From assembly GCA_021442155.1 (NCBI GenBank), contig CM038215.1:207632982-207696981 (forward strand): a stretch of DNA of 64,000 nt, written 5' to 3'. The DNA comes from Cymbidium sinense (taxonomy: Eukaryota; Streptophyta; Magnoliopsida; Asparagales; Orchidaceae). The translations under genes and the position numbers were made by a program. The notes below the pieces were generated by a model, which saw only the letters and a program-made list of their open reading frames with translations, was not told the DNA's origin and ran no database searches. This document shows positions 35,781-47,853 of the stretch, piece by piece (the first letter of the stretch is position 1; the number at the start of each line of letters is the position of its first letter).

Positions 35781-37878
35781 TTTCTAATCAATTGAAAAAC
35801 TGAAGAACTGAACCTAGCTGTAACCATGACTAATGTTGAGAATCTGTAATATTGGAAACAAGCTTGGATTACATTTCTATTTTTGTTGATTTTTTAATTT
35901 GAATTTAAAATTTGAACCCACGCCTAACATCCTGAAAGTGTTAAGTGAGGTTCAAATAGATTTAGAGAAGATTTAGAAATTTAATTTGAAAGAGGAATTT
36001 TTGAATATGAATTCAACTTCAACAAATTTGGGTATATTGAAAAATGGATTCAAAATTTTTTTTTTTAGAAAGATGCTTCCATAAGTTCATGTTTGAAATT
36101 AGATTTTGATTTGAGGACCCTTTCCTTTAACAAATTTGGGTATGTTAAAGTAAGGGTCAATTAGTTTCATTTTTTTATTTGGTATTTTGGAATTTTACTC
36201 ACTTAAGAAATTTAGGTGTGCTAAGTGAAGTATTTGAAAATAATTATTTCTTTTTGTGAATTGTTGTTGATTTTGAAAACTGGAATTCCCACTTAGCAAA
36301 TTTTGAACACACCTTTGGATTTTGTTGCCACTTATTTTTGATTGAAAGTGGGGACTTTACTTTAACAAATATGGTATTCTAAAGATGAAGTTCCATTTAA
36401 TTTTTGTGAAATAGAAATTTCACTTATCAAATTTGAGTATGCTAAATGAAAATCCAAAAGATGTGTTCAAAATTTTTGTGTTTTTTATTTTATTTAAAAA
36501 ATGGAAGCTTCATTTTAGCAAATTTGGTATACTAAAGAGTGAAGTTCAAAAAGTATTTTTTGGAAATTTTTATGAAGTGGAAATTTCATTTAGCAAATTT
36601 GAGTATGCTACATGGAATTCCAAAGGTGTTACAAATTTTTATTTTAAATTTTGAAAAAGGAAGACTTCATTTTAGCAGATGGGGTATGCTAAATTGAAGT
36701 CCTAAATATGTTTTGAAAATTTTTATGTGATGGATATTTTACTTAGCGAATTTGAGTATACTAAATAAAATTTCCAAAAGTTTGTTTCAAGTTTTATTTT
36801 TGGAAAGGAGAGACTTTATTCTAGTAAATGAACTATGCTAAAATAAAGTTTCAAATGTATTTTGAAAATTTTATTTTTCAAATTTAGAGACTTCACTTAG
36901 CAAATTTGACTGTGTTAAATGAAGTTCCAAATGTGTTTTAAATTTTGAAAATATGATTGTTAAATTTTGATTTTTGAAAAGAAGACTTCCATTTAACAAA
37001 TTTGGGTATGTAGAAATGGAAGTCAATCTTATTTTTGCAAAATGTGAAAATTTTGTTTTGTGTGTGATTATTGCTTTTGAAAGAGGGAATTCCAACTTAA
37101 TCATATATAGGATATGTTTAAGTGGGATTTCCAAATGATGTTATTTTTATTTGGGAATGAAATCTTCATTCAATAAATTTGAGTATATCAAATGAAGATG
37201 TTCATATGTTCTTTCAAAAAACTTAATCTTGTTTGAAAATGAAACTTCCATTCAATAGGTCTAGGTACATTGAATGGAAGGTTCATATGTGCTTTTATTT
37301 GAAAGTTTTATTTTTAAATTTTGATTTTGATTTTTGTAAAGATGATTGTTCAATTTATTTTTGAAAATGAAATCTTCATCAAAATGAATTGAGGGAAGAT
37401 GTTCATTTGTGCTTTCGAAAAAGATTGTTAGTTTTATTTTTGAAGATTCCTACATGTAATAATTATGAGAATTGTTAGATGAGGGTGATTTAAGAAAAAA
37501 TTGTGGAAAATATTTTATTTTGTGCATTTTTTAAAGAGTGCTTTTTGAAAAGCATGATTTTTGATAAGGGTTTATTTTGCCTTTATTATTTTAGAATGAA
37601 TCTTTCTTTATCATAGAAATGATAAGGAGGAAGTCTTTAAATATTTTATTTTTATTTAGATCTTTTTATTTTTTTACCCATTGGAGAACCCAAAGGAGGT
37701 TTTAAGACCAACACGGGGTGAGATCCTAAAACCTAAAGATGTTGGCTAGCTTAACTTAAGAATGAAATAAGCTAAGTGCCAACGGAATGAGAGATAGTCT
37801 CAGATTCATACCAAAGTACAAACCCACTGTCGATACTTGAAGACAACGATCATTTACCAAAGATGGAGAGAGGAACCA
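35781..37878 (-). repeat. 5' leader with tandem array of about 16 hairpins (A2)
   Basis: Lies between primer-binding site and ORF1. From about 35900 to 37420 it is built of units of roughly 75-100 bases, each holding an inverted repeat with a 12-18 base loop related to CAAATTTGAGTATG. The best stems are CTTCCATTCAAT (37245-37256) with ATTGAATGGAAG (37269-37280), GACTTCCATTT (36984-36994) with AAATGGAAGTC (37014-37024), ATCTTCATT (37162-37170) with AATGAAGAT (37191-37199), and CTTTAAC (36125-36131) with GTTAAAG (36144-36150). The part from 37430 to 37878 has no such units and no reading frame. Confidence 0.8.
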
Positions 37879-37895
37879 TCCCCAGCAGAGTACCT
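37879..37895 (-). other. Primer-binding site (A2)
   Basis: On the minus strand, nine bases after the LTR end, reads AGGTACTCTGCTGGGGA. This resembles the TGGCGACTC..CTGGGGA site of Ogre-like elements, which I recall as being assigned to tRNA-Arg. B1 has TGGTGACTTCATTGGGGA at the equivalent place. Mutated but recognisable. Confidence 0.65.
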
Positions 37896-37940
37896 AGAAA
37901 AATCTGTGATGAAAGTTTCATATGAGATTTCTAAAAGATA

Positions 37941-37999
37941 AGATATATACTTCCATCTTCACTTTATGTGGGATAAAATGAGGATGGAAATATATATCT
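37941..37999 (-). repeat. Terminal hairpin of the A2 5' LTR
   Basis: Arms of 27 bases (37941-37967 and 37973-37999) differ at three positions and enclose a 5-base loop. On the element's sense strand two of the three mismatches are G-T wobbles. It ends 36 bases from the LTR border, next to the primer-binding site. Confidence 0.85.
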
Positions 38000-39490
38000 T
38001 CTTCTTTTTATGCATTTTGATATCATGTAGATCCGCAGATGTTCTTATTGAGAGTGATCGGGTATGACATTGAGGAGAGCTGTGCTATCTCAAAAGATAG
38101 AAGTCACCACCCTACAATGGACCTAATCACCTCAACAAGGACTCCTAATGACAATGGGTCTGCATGTGTACCAAAGATTCTTCCCCTACTTTACAGAAAA
38201 ATTAAAGTAGGGTTTATTTTAAATTGGGTTTGTTAAGTTTCCTACAGGGGCAAGCCCCTATAGTTAATTACATCCTAAGGAATGAGATCTCTTAGGAATA
38301 CTCTCAATTAAAGTAAATGATCATTGTCTCCAAAGATTTCAATAAGTAGGACTATCAATCAATTAGTTTATTTCAGAAGATCAAATGGGATTGATCAAAG
38401 AGAGAAAATTATTATCAAAGCCAAAAGAAGATAAGTAGGAGATACTCATGACGCTAGGAAACCTAGCAAGCATTTCAAACTATCCTATGGTTGGGCTTTA
38501 CATTTTTGAAATTGAATTATTCATTTGAGTTGACTTTTTGTTAGAAGTTTAGGACTTATGATTCCATAACACAAGATTAAGGAAATGCCTAAAAGGTGAG
38601 GATTTATGCTGATAGCCCATGGAAGGGAGAAGCAACCTCAGAACCTAAATCTAAGGAGCTTCGGTGAAGGGCGAAACCACAACCTAAATCTAAGATGAAA
38701 AATGGGTATTTGGTTTGCCTCCACAAGAGCGGATAATCCACCCAACTGCTTGGACTTAGAACCACCTAGGGGTGGCCGCCAACTAACTCCTCCTACAGTT
38801 TTAAATTCATGTATGCCAGTCATATGCTTTATGCAAGATAGCTAGGCTGTTATTTATTTAGAAGGAGACTAAGTCCTTAAACTTACTCTATAAAAAGACT
38901 AGATCATGTAAGGGTATGCTTCAAATGACCTAAATCAAATGCAAATCATATTACATTTTTATTTTCATCTTTGGACAATCATTTTGACTTAGGCTAATAG
39001 GATTCATATGCCTAATGCATGAGAAATAAGATTATTGGCCAAAATCAGTGAGAATGGAGGAGGTGTGTTTCCACCATGGCTCTCAAAGGTCAAGCAAAGT
39101 TTCTCTAGCAAAGGTGGAAGCCCTCCAATCAAGAGTGAAAATAATATGCATTTATGCATGATGACATAAAAGAAATACTCATCCAGCTACGAGGTTGCTA
39201 ATTCTTTTATCTTAATTTTAGCCTAAGCTTTAGGTGAGGTTGTGAGATCTTTATTTTTAATTTTTAATTTGTTAAATTTGGAAGAAGATTTATTTTTTTC
39301 CTAAGAGTCTAATCCATATCTAGGCCATACACCAAGCAAAGAAGAAACTAGGAAAAAGATGTCATCTTAATGCACAAACTAAACAAATTATCAATCAATT
39401 TATAAAGCTAATCATAAAAGAATAAGAAGTCATTTTTTGTCGGCCACCACCGAACAAACCCAAAAATAAATTGGGTAGCTGAGGTCTACC

Positions 39491-39496
39491 TTTATA
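39491..39496 (-). promoter_or_regulatory. TATA-box candidate of A2 5' LTR
   Basis: Minus strand GTTGTATAAAGGTAGACC, equivalent to 15087 and 26337, the closest of the three to a consensus TATAAA. The pyrimidine tract at 39575-39630 (purine on the sense strand) lies upstream. Confidence 0.5.
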
Positions 39497-42400
39497 CAAC
39501 CTAGATTACAAATGAATTAAATACAGTTAAGCAAGTAAATTATTCTTATGGGGGGTTCAAGCTTCATTTCTTCATTCCTCTTTTATTCTTTCTTCTTCTT
39601 TTCTTCTTTCTTCTTTGGTTCCTTCTTTTGGATGGTTGGAAGATGGTTGCTCCAAAGACTTCACATGATACATAAGATGTAATATTATGACCAATGCTCA
39701 TCCTAATCCCCATAACAATCATTCCCAAATCCTAATTACAAAAATTACATGAAAAGGAAAAGTAAATCAAGCTAACACCTGCAAAATAGAGATTAGCTAA
39801 ATAAACCACAAAAAATCCCAAGCATGTATATTAGACTTATCACCCCAAACATGGGTGATTAAGTCCACCTGGCCTATTGGTTTATGCTTAGGGGTTTAAG
39901 CACCTGAACAGTAAAAGTATTTATATTTTTATTTATCACAGCGCCCCTTAAGCATAATCCCCTACAGAAAATAAAGATTAGACTAAATCATCCTATCATT
40001 CATTCTACACACATATATCCTAATCATCTAGACTAAAACATATATCATAAAATAAAAGTAAACATCAAACCATGCACCGCCATAACTTAAAGCTAGAAGT
40101 TGTGACTTAGCCTAATGTGTATGCTTTAGAGGTTTGTGAGGTATGCTTAGTTATGGCCTTAAGTTAGAATTTTCTAAGTGTGAAGAATGTTCACCTTAGA
40201 GGAGGGTTTCATTTAAGTGATTTAGTTATTTTGGGTTGATTTTATTTGATGTTTTGATTGGGTTCAAGTGAATCTTACAATTAATTATTGAGTTATAAAG
40301 AGAGGGAAAGAGAAGAGAACTTCTTTTTTCTTCCCTAACTTAAGTAATTTCTAAAGTGGATTCATGTTTTAGTTTTGTTTAGTGATTATTTTATTATGTG
40401 TTTTATTTAATCCTAAGTTTAGATGAACTCTAAACAAACCTATTCAAAAAGAAAGGCATTTCAAGATTAAGTAAAATGAACTAAATTCACAAAACATACA
40501 TCACTTCATCTCTTTCCCAACATGTATAACATGCATATGAATGAGTCCTAAGCATATCTATACATGTAAATGGGAATATTTAGCACACTTTATGATTCAT
40601 GCTAAGTAGTTCATTTAAGAAAATTTGAATGTTTATTATGCATGATTTTCATTTAAGTAGCAAAGGGGTTTCTTATCCAATTTTCACTTGCACATATGAA
40701 TGTATGAAAGGCGTAAGTGAGTACGACACCATTGTTAACCAAGGGTGTAAGGTACAAGACCTACTTAGGGATACTTAAAGCCTCACAACCTCGGGGTTGT
40801 CCAGACTAATATACCACTTTCCATAAATACAAGCATATGTACAAAAGAAATGAATGGAAAAGAAAGAATGCAAAAGTTTATGTTAGTTGATTTATTTTTA
40901 TTTATATAATTTATATGTACAAGTATAGGTATCACTCTTAAGTAATAGCATGGGAATGAATAGGATATGAAATTTGGCAAGTGTTAGGCTCTTTTCAAAT
41001 GAACTATACACTCTATCAAATCCTATTTAAAACTATACTAAAAGAGAGGAGAAGGAAAACCTACACTAAGCACATCTTTATATTTTACTCACATGCAAAC
41101 TTATAAGTAAGATATAAGTAATACATTTTCAATTTTGATAATTGATTCATATATTTTGAAAATAATTTAGATTTAATAGTGATAATAACCACTCATATTC
41201 TTACTTTAGCCAAAGTATACAATTTGACATAAATAAACATTTTCATTTTAAATTTAATTTTTGAAAAACTTGAATGCATAAAATCATATGACACACATGT
41301 TTAGCATGTTGGGAAAGAACTAAAGTAATGAAAATATGTAAACACATTCATCTTAATTAATTCTTAAAGGCAATCTCATTAAATAAGAAAGCTTAAAGTA
41401 AATCAAAGTTTGTTTGATGTGATATTTATTTGATCTTGAGTTTGACTTAATTTGGAAAATGTGAATTGATTTTTCTGTTCGTAATCCATTCCCACATGTG
41501 TTGGATATTTTTATTCAATTTTTAGATGATTGGATTTATTTTATATTTTGATTAGGTTAAGGTATGAATTAAGCATGTTAATTACCCTTACCTACACCAC
41601 CTTAGCATAGTTAATCAAATAATTATGAGCTAATGAGATGACATAAAATCTCACAAGGAATTTAAATTTGCAATGCACCTAAGAAGAAAAGGGCCTAATG
41701 CAATTTGGCTCATGATTAATGCTTAATTAAGCTAAGGGGTTTAACTTAAGTAATTTCAAAACACCCCTCACACATATGAGTTGAATTTTGATTTCCTTAA
41801 TTGTACTTAGGCTCTTGAACACCTAAGCATCTACCCCAAGCAGATTAATTGAGTTTTAAAAAGTTTTAGGATTTTAAGAAATTAATTAAGAGGATAATTA
41901 GTGAATTAACTCTTTAATTAAGAGAGGATTAAAAAAGAAAAGGAGGTTTTAAGGAATAGCTTACGGGAAATGCCCCAAAATTATTCCCTAAACCTCTTAT
42001 TTACTAAAATAGACCTTAATCAACTTCAAATAAGGATTAAACCACTAATCAAACCTTTAATTAACCTTAATTACATTAAAAGGTAATTAAGAAATGAATT
42101 AGTAATTTTTCTAATTAAGCTACCAATAAATCCCAAGAAAATTAGGGGATTCAGAAGTCATACGCCAAATTATACTCAAGAAGTTTGGAAATAATTAGTG
42201 AATTAATTAAAGGGTAATTAGCAAATTAAAATTCTAAATAAAACTCAAAATTAAAAAAAAGACACTATTAAAAATTAATTAAAATTAATTTTATAAAATT
42301 CTAGATCTAATTATCTATCTAATGCAATTTATTTCATATTTTTCTAATTTTTCTATGTTGAGATATGAATTTTAGAAGTTTAGGTAAATAATTAGAATTA

Positions 42401-43739
42401 TTTAAATCCTAATTAAATCCTTAATCCTATGATGCCATGCGTATAGCTAACATGGCATGCACTTTACACGCGGCGCCTCCCCATTCATTATTTAAAATGT
42501 CACATCATAGTGCGCGGCGATGCGGCTTTTCTCGTCCGATCGAGATTGAGCGGTTTGTATCGCAGATCAGAGGATTAAAAAATGGATATATAGCATGTTT
42601 TAATCTCGGTCATCCATCTAAAATGCGTGTATGGATGGCCAGAGATCCTTCCCTGATCTCCCCTATGAACAATTGACGTCGTCCATATTCTAGGGGATGA
42701 TCTGAGCTCGATTAAGCTCGAATTGTTCCCAAATTTTACCCACACCATCAACCTGCATAGAAGATCACATCCAATAGTCAAGATCCTATGAGATTAACAT
42801 TTCTTTCACAAAGCTCCGCACCACATTGAGTTTAATGGTTATAAAATGGCTAACCTCGTCGGAGGTGATCACCGACACTCGATTCCCTTGGAGAAGCTTC
42901 ATCTAGTTGAGATGAAACTTTGCTGAAAGTTTGAGAGGCTAAGGTTGAGTGGATCTTCATATGGGTCACCTCCTCCTTAGCTTGAGCTCAGCTTTGCTCG
43001 AATTGGATCTCCCCTTGCTTCAAGAATTTGGAAGAGATCTTGGGTTCACTCGACTTGGTCCTCTGATGAAGCTTGAAGAAGGAATTGAGTTGAGTTTGAG
43101 TGTCGAGAAAATTGGCAATTCAATAGACCTCCCCTATTTTACTTAAGAAAAATTGAGAAAATGCAAATTGTATCTCCCACTATGAAGCTTAGGATCTCTT
43201 GCAAATAGCTCCTATGAGTCCCTCTCACTCAATTAACAATGGCTCTATGAAGATTCAATAGATTTAAGGGGAGTATATCTCCCCCTTTGGCAGTCGGACG
43301 GTCGAGCATAAGCTTGCCATTTTGATCCAATTTCCTTGATCTAGTGGGTTGTTTGAACTGTTAGGATTGTCCTTGAATTTTATTTGGCCAAAGGAGTGGG
43401 AATATGAACTCCCCATGTGCTCCATTTGGGTGTAAGGAAGATTCCCATGTGGCCATTTCCATGCACATGGTCGATTTGGCCATTGGGTCAAGTTGGGCTG
43501 ACCCAAAGCCATTGGGTTGGGTGCACCACCCTCCCTAATGTTCACTTGATCCAGTAGGAGAGTATCAAGTAGGTATGAAGAGGATTTGACCAAATTTCAA
43601 GGGAAATTGGCCAAAATTTACTCTATGGCCTAGAGGTAAAATGATCATTTGGCTGATTTTTGAATTTTGGTATGTTTGCTATGTTGAGAAAATAGGTTTG
43701 GCCAAGTTTCATTGGATTTGGAGTTCATTTGGTATGGTT

Positions 43740-44600
43740 TGGCTCATGTTGACCCATTTAGGTCAAAATGGGTCAACTTGGGTCAAGTTGACCAATTAGT
43801 CAAATTGGGTCAAACCAAGGGTTGGGTCAAGTTCATATGACCATTTGAAATATTTTGGTGGCTTTGATTTGATTGAATTTATTTTAGGTTTGAATTTGGT
43901 TCATATGACTTCATTTAGGTCAAATGGGTCAACCTAACCAATTTGACCCATTTGACCTATTTGAGCTAGGTCATAGGTAGGTTTAGGTTTGATTAATCAT
44001 ATGAAGTGGATTGGTATCTTTGTTTCTAATCAGTTTTGGTTAAGTTTGAATTTCACTCAATATGACCCTTTAAGTCAAGTTGGGTTCAAGGTCAATTAGG
44101 CTAAGTAAGGTCTAGTTGGCCAATTGAGGCTTTGGTCAAGTTCAACAAGTGATTTGAAATGAACTTGACCTATTGGTTTCAATCAATTTCGCTTAGATCA
44201 AGTTTTGACACATTTTGACTTTTTATGTCAAGTTGGGTCACCTTGGGTCAAGTGGCCAACTGAGCTAGGTTAGGCTCAAATGTTGACTTGGTCAAGTTCA
44301 AACATTGATCATGAATGAACTTAGATCATTGGTTTCAATTAATTTGGCCTATGGTGAATTTTTGCTATGTTGGGTTTCATTTTGGCTAAGTATGGATTTG
44401 GTCAACCCTTAGGTTTGACTTGGTTTGACCCAATTTGAGTGATTGATCATTCATGATGATTATTGATCATGATTGAGAGGCACAGATGGGCTTAGTTCAA
44501 TCCAATTTGGTTAGGATTAGAATTTGGCTCATAAGAGTACTTTAGGTCACTTTGGGTCAAGTGAGCCTAAGTAGGTCAAATGGTTTGGTCAAAGCTTGAT
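43740..44600 (-). promoter_or_regulatory. TTGACC-rich block in the A2 5' LTR
   Basis: Seen on the plus strand as dense GGTCAA, for example GGGTCAACTTGGGTCAAG near 43770-43790 and GGTCAAATGGGTCAAC near 43917. Equivalent to 9960-10830 and 21680-22540. Confidence 0.45.
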
Positions 44601-44929
44601 TTGAGTTTGATTGAGACTTATGATTGAAATATAAATCCATTTGCAAGTAGTTTGAAGTCAAATGGGTTTTGATTCATTTGAAAATTTCAAGTTCAAAGGG
44701 TGAACATGAAATGGATTTTGGCTTGATTTTTGAATTGAGTTTTGATTAAGTTATTGAAGTTTGTATTTATGTTTTGATTCATGATGGAAGGATTGATTGA
44801 ATCATGAAGGAAAATCAAGAGTTTGGCTTGATTTGAAGTTATTTTGGCTAAGTTTAGGATTTTGACTTGAAAGGCTTAGGTTAGATTTTGATTGAATTTG
44901 AACTTGAATTTTGGAATTGGTTTTGATTG

Positions 44930-45345
44930 TTTGGACTTATATTTCATTTATATATGTGAATAAAAATGAGAATATAAATGGGTTATGAGAAAATCTCATG
45001 AGTTTGAATTGATTTGAACATGATTTAGGCTAAGTCCTTGAGAGGGAATTAAGGACTTAAGAAGGATTTTGAATTAAGAATTTGAATTTTAGATTAGATT
45101 TGATTGATTTGAATTTATATTTCATTTATATATGTGAATATAAATGAGAATATAAATTTTTTATGAGAAAATTTCATGAGTTTTAATTGATTTAAAGAAA
45201 ATTTGGGCTAAGTCCTTAAGAGAGGATTAAGGACTTAAGAAGGATTTTGAATTAGGAATTTGAATTTTTGGATTTGATTTGATTGATTTGAATTTATATT
45301 TCATTTATATATGTGAATATAAATGAGAGTATAAATGAGTTATGA
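44930..45345 (-). repeat. LTR minisatellite, three copies
   Basis: Units near 44955, 45140 and 45320, each with ATTTCATTTATATATGTGAA on the plus strand. Confidence 0.8.
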
Positions 45346-45792
45346 GAAAATTTCATGAATTTGGAGTGGTTTGAACATGATCTAGGCTAAGTCTTTAAGA
45401 GGGAATTAAGGACTTAGGAAATTTTTGGAATTTCTATCATGGGCTTCAATCATGGATTTCAATCATGGGTTTCAATCATATGGTATTGATGTGAGTTTGG
45501 AGAAAATCAAATAAGATTGATTTGGAGTTTGAGAAAATCCATTAAGATTGATTTGGAATTTGACCTAAAGGAAGGAAGGTGAGGAGTGGTTCAAGCTAAG
45601 GGTAGGCAAATTTTCCTAATACCCTAAGGCATGACCTATTTCTATGGCTAACTCTTCTAAGTATCTAGGGCTAGGTTGAGTGTCCACCTAATCATCAGAT
45701 GTGTCTTAAGATTAATAAACTCTTAAAGTCTAAGAGAAATCATTTGTCTAAGATGGAGGGGTTGAGAGCTCATCCTAAAAATGAGGTCAACA

Positions 45793-46155
45793 ATGTCATC
45801 CACATATACCTCCCTTGGGTGGCCTAAGAGGTCTTTAAAAACCTTATTCATAAGGCGTTGATAGGTAGTACTGATATTTTTTAATCTGAATGGCATAACT
45901 TGGTAACAATATAAACCTTTATATGTTTGAAACGATGTGGCTTTTTCATCCATTGGATCAATTTTTATTTGGTTGTAACCTGAGTATGCATCCAAAAAAC
46001 TGAGCATTTGATGTCCAAACGTAGCATTAACCAGTTGGTCAATTCGGGGGAGGGAAAAATTATCTTTAGGGAAAACTTTATTGAGATCAGTGTAATCAAT
46101 ACACATTCTCCAAGTTTCGTTTGCTTTCTTAGCCATGAAAATATTTGCTAGCCCA
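45793..46155 (-). pseudogene. Reverse transcriptase, 5' half (C1)
   Basis: Open from about 46136. MAKKANETWRMCIDYTDLNK, FPKDNFSLPRIDQLVNATFG, HQMLSFLDAYSGYNQIKIDP (first catalytic Asp in FLDAYSGYNQI) and FKDLLGHPREVYVDDI are all close to plant Ty3/gypsy RT. The frame runs straight into the A2 LTR after YVDDI, so the thumb, RNase H and integrase are separated. The segment that should link protease to RT is missing (joint near 46140-46170). Confidence 0.93.
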
Positions 46156-46435
46156 TGCTAAGAAATGTGGAGTAAAATAGAATATCGATAGAACTCCCGT
46201 TATCAATCAAAATTCTCTTAACATTATAATATGGGTCACCGATCCCCGCACAGATGACAGGTGAATCTTGATAGGGAACTTTGACTCCTTCTAAATCAGA
46301 GTCATTAAAAGTGATGGAATGATCAATACGAGATTTCTTTAACTCTGGCTCTTCGAAGGTGGCAGTGAGGACTTGATTAGATAGTAGTGGTCCTCCTATA
46401 ATTGTTTCAATTTCTCCAACTATCGCATTATTTTG
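46156..46435 (-). pseudogene. Aspartic protease fragment (C1)
   Basis: Reads GEIETIIGGPLLSNQVLTAT, GVKVPYQDSPVICAGIGDPY and VKRILIDNGSSIDILFYSTF. DNGSS stands where the retropepsin active site D-T/S-G is expected and is common in Tat elements. The domain stops right after FYSTFL and jumps to RT sequence with a frame change, so the flap and C-terminal half are deleted. Confidence 0.85.
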
Positions 46436-47636
46436 TTATTTTATGATGGTGTCGAATTTTTTTTGCTTGAGTTGATTGATTATGTACAAATCGACGTAGA
46501 TGTCCTTGTTGAATGAGCCTCTCGATCTCTTCTTTGAGTTGTTTACACGCCATAGTAATATGTCCACGACTTTGATGGAATTGGCAATATGTGTATTCCT
46601 TTTTTGGTCGTGGTTCAAAACGTTGATGTGAGGGTCGTGGAGAGAGATCACGACTACCTTATTGCTTCTTTTGATGGGATTATTGATCTGTGTTCCTTGG
46701 GGCACTCTTACATTTTCCTGTGGATTGTTCAAATTATTTAAGATGGGCATTAATAGCCTCATCAGCAGAAATTTGCTCTTTCACATGATAAACCAAGTCG
46801 GCATATGAGCGGACCGTATCTTGCATTAGTGACGAGTAGAAAGGCCCAGGATGGAGCCCTCTAAGGAAAACTCCTCCTAATAGTTCAGGGTCTACTCCAG
46901 GTATTTGGTGAACATATAAGGAGAACCTCTGGAAGTACCCCTTAAGTGATTCACCCTCATTCTGATGAATGTCTGAGAAATGAGAGGAATCTTTAATGAT
47001 CCTCCGATTTGCAATGAACTGTTCTACAAAAATCTTGATGAGTTCATCAAAGGTATGGATGGATCCCCTTGGAAAGGAGTAGAACCAAGTGCGAGCCTAA
47101 CCTTTGAGGGTGACTAGAAAGACCTAACAAAGTAGTGTGTCAGGAGCTCATTGGATATGCATGATGGTCACGTAATGGTTGATGTGTTCATATGGGTCAG
47201 TTACCCCATCATAGGAGTCGATGCTCGGAAGCTTGAACCCTATGGGAATAAGATGTTGAAGAATAGCTTCAGTCAAAGGTGAAGACTCCAGATAACCTCG
47301 ATGAGAGAGAAGATGAGTTCCATCTTTAAAGTGGAATTCTTCTCACACTAAGCATTGTAATTCTGCATATATAACATGGTGGGTGGAGTCAATAGGACAA
47401 GAATGTGCCAAGCTACCGGTAATAATTGGTGGATTAGTAGTCGGTTGAGCTATAAGTGATGGATGAGTAGAACTAGCGGTGTTAAGGAGGTCAGCATCAT
47501 GGTCTGGAAGCATAGGAACTTCAGCCTGATGGTGAGAAGGCCTCGTATTAGCATTTTGAACTCCCCTGGCTAACGATCAAGCTTGGGGAGATGTGTTTTC
47601 CGCAGTAGTGGCTATCACGTTTCTCGTAAAAGTCAT
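46436..47636 (-). pseudogene. gag: gag (C1)
   Basis: Probable start ATG at 47636 (MTFTRNVIATTAENTSPQA). The gag domain covers about 46730-47260: KLPSIDSYDGVTDPYEHINH, ARTWFYSFPRGSIHTFDELI, FVEQFIANRRIIKDSSHFSD, NEGESLKGYFQRFSLYVHQI and PFYSSLMQDTVRSYADLVYH. A zinc-finger-like YCQFHQSRGHITMAC and CKQLKEEIERLIQQGHLRRF follow at 46480-46600. Only a handful of stops interrupt it, and most look like CGA to TGA or CAG to TAG changes, as expected for decay of methylated cytosines. It would form the particle and bind element RNA. Confidence 0.9.
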
Positions 47637-47853
47637 ATTATCTCATTTTAAAACTCTTCCATTCAGCACGCATGATCTTCTAGAGAGATTCCTGTTGCAC
47701 CTTCACTGATAGGGTCATGCCTATCATGGAGAAGTGAGGTAGAAGCTTAGTATCACTGGTTCAAGGATTTGTTTGAGAGTGTGAGTTGAGCGAGGCTCAG
47801 TTATTAGTATTATGTCTGTATAATGGTGTTGAGATTGTGATTGTGGGGTTTTC
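47637..47853 (-). other. 5' leader of C1
   Basis: Short untranslated stretch between primer-binding site and gag. No reading frame or repeat noted. Confidence 0.6.

Larger units (their letters stand above)
27877..45792 (-). mobile_element. Element A2: family A Tat/Ogre-like retrotransposon, cut by A1
   Basis: Same family as A1, opposite strand. Read from the right: 5' LTR, primer-binding site, hairpin-rich leader, ORF1, gag, protease, RT, RNase H, second RNase H and the start of integrase. It stops in the integrase core just before the first catalytic Asp, where A1 inserted. The rest and the 3' LTR must lie left of base 1 beyond A1. Its 5' LTR abuts the RT of C1 right after the YVDD box, so A2 inserted into C1. 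Confidence 0.92.
37905..45792 (-). repeat. 5' LTR of element A2 (7,888 bp)
   Basis: On the minus strand it starts TGTTGACCTCATTTTTAGGA at 45792 and ends TTTCATCACA at 37905, followed by the primer-binding site. It is homologous to the solo LTR and the A1 3' LTR throughout. It abuts C1 RT; the five bases 45793-45797 (ATGTC) are the presumed target site. It has no coding sequence. Confidence 0.9.

Noticed and set aside
35900..37420. Regularly spaced palindromes that could be taken for a CRISPR array
   Set aside because: Units vary in length and sequence, there are no constant repeats with unique spacers, and the DNA is plant retrotransposon leader.
42437..43146. Short open frames in the A2 LTR that might be host exons
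   Set aside because: They lie in LTR sequence shared with 11200-12100 and 22800-23800, where the frames are not conserved.
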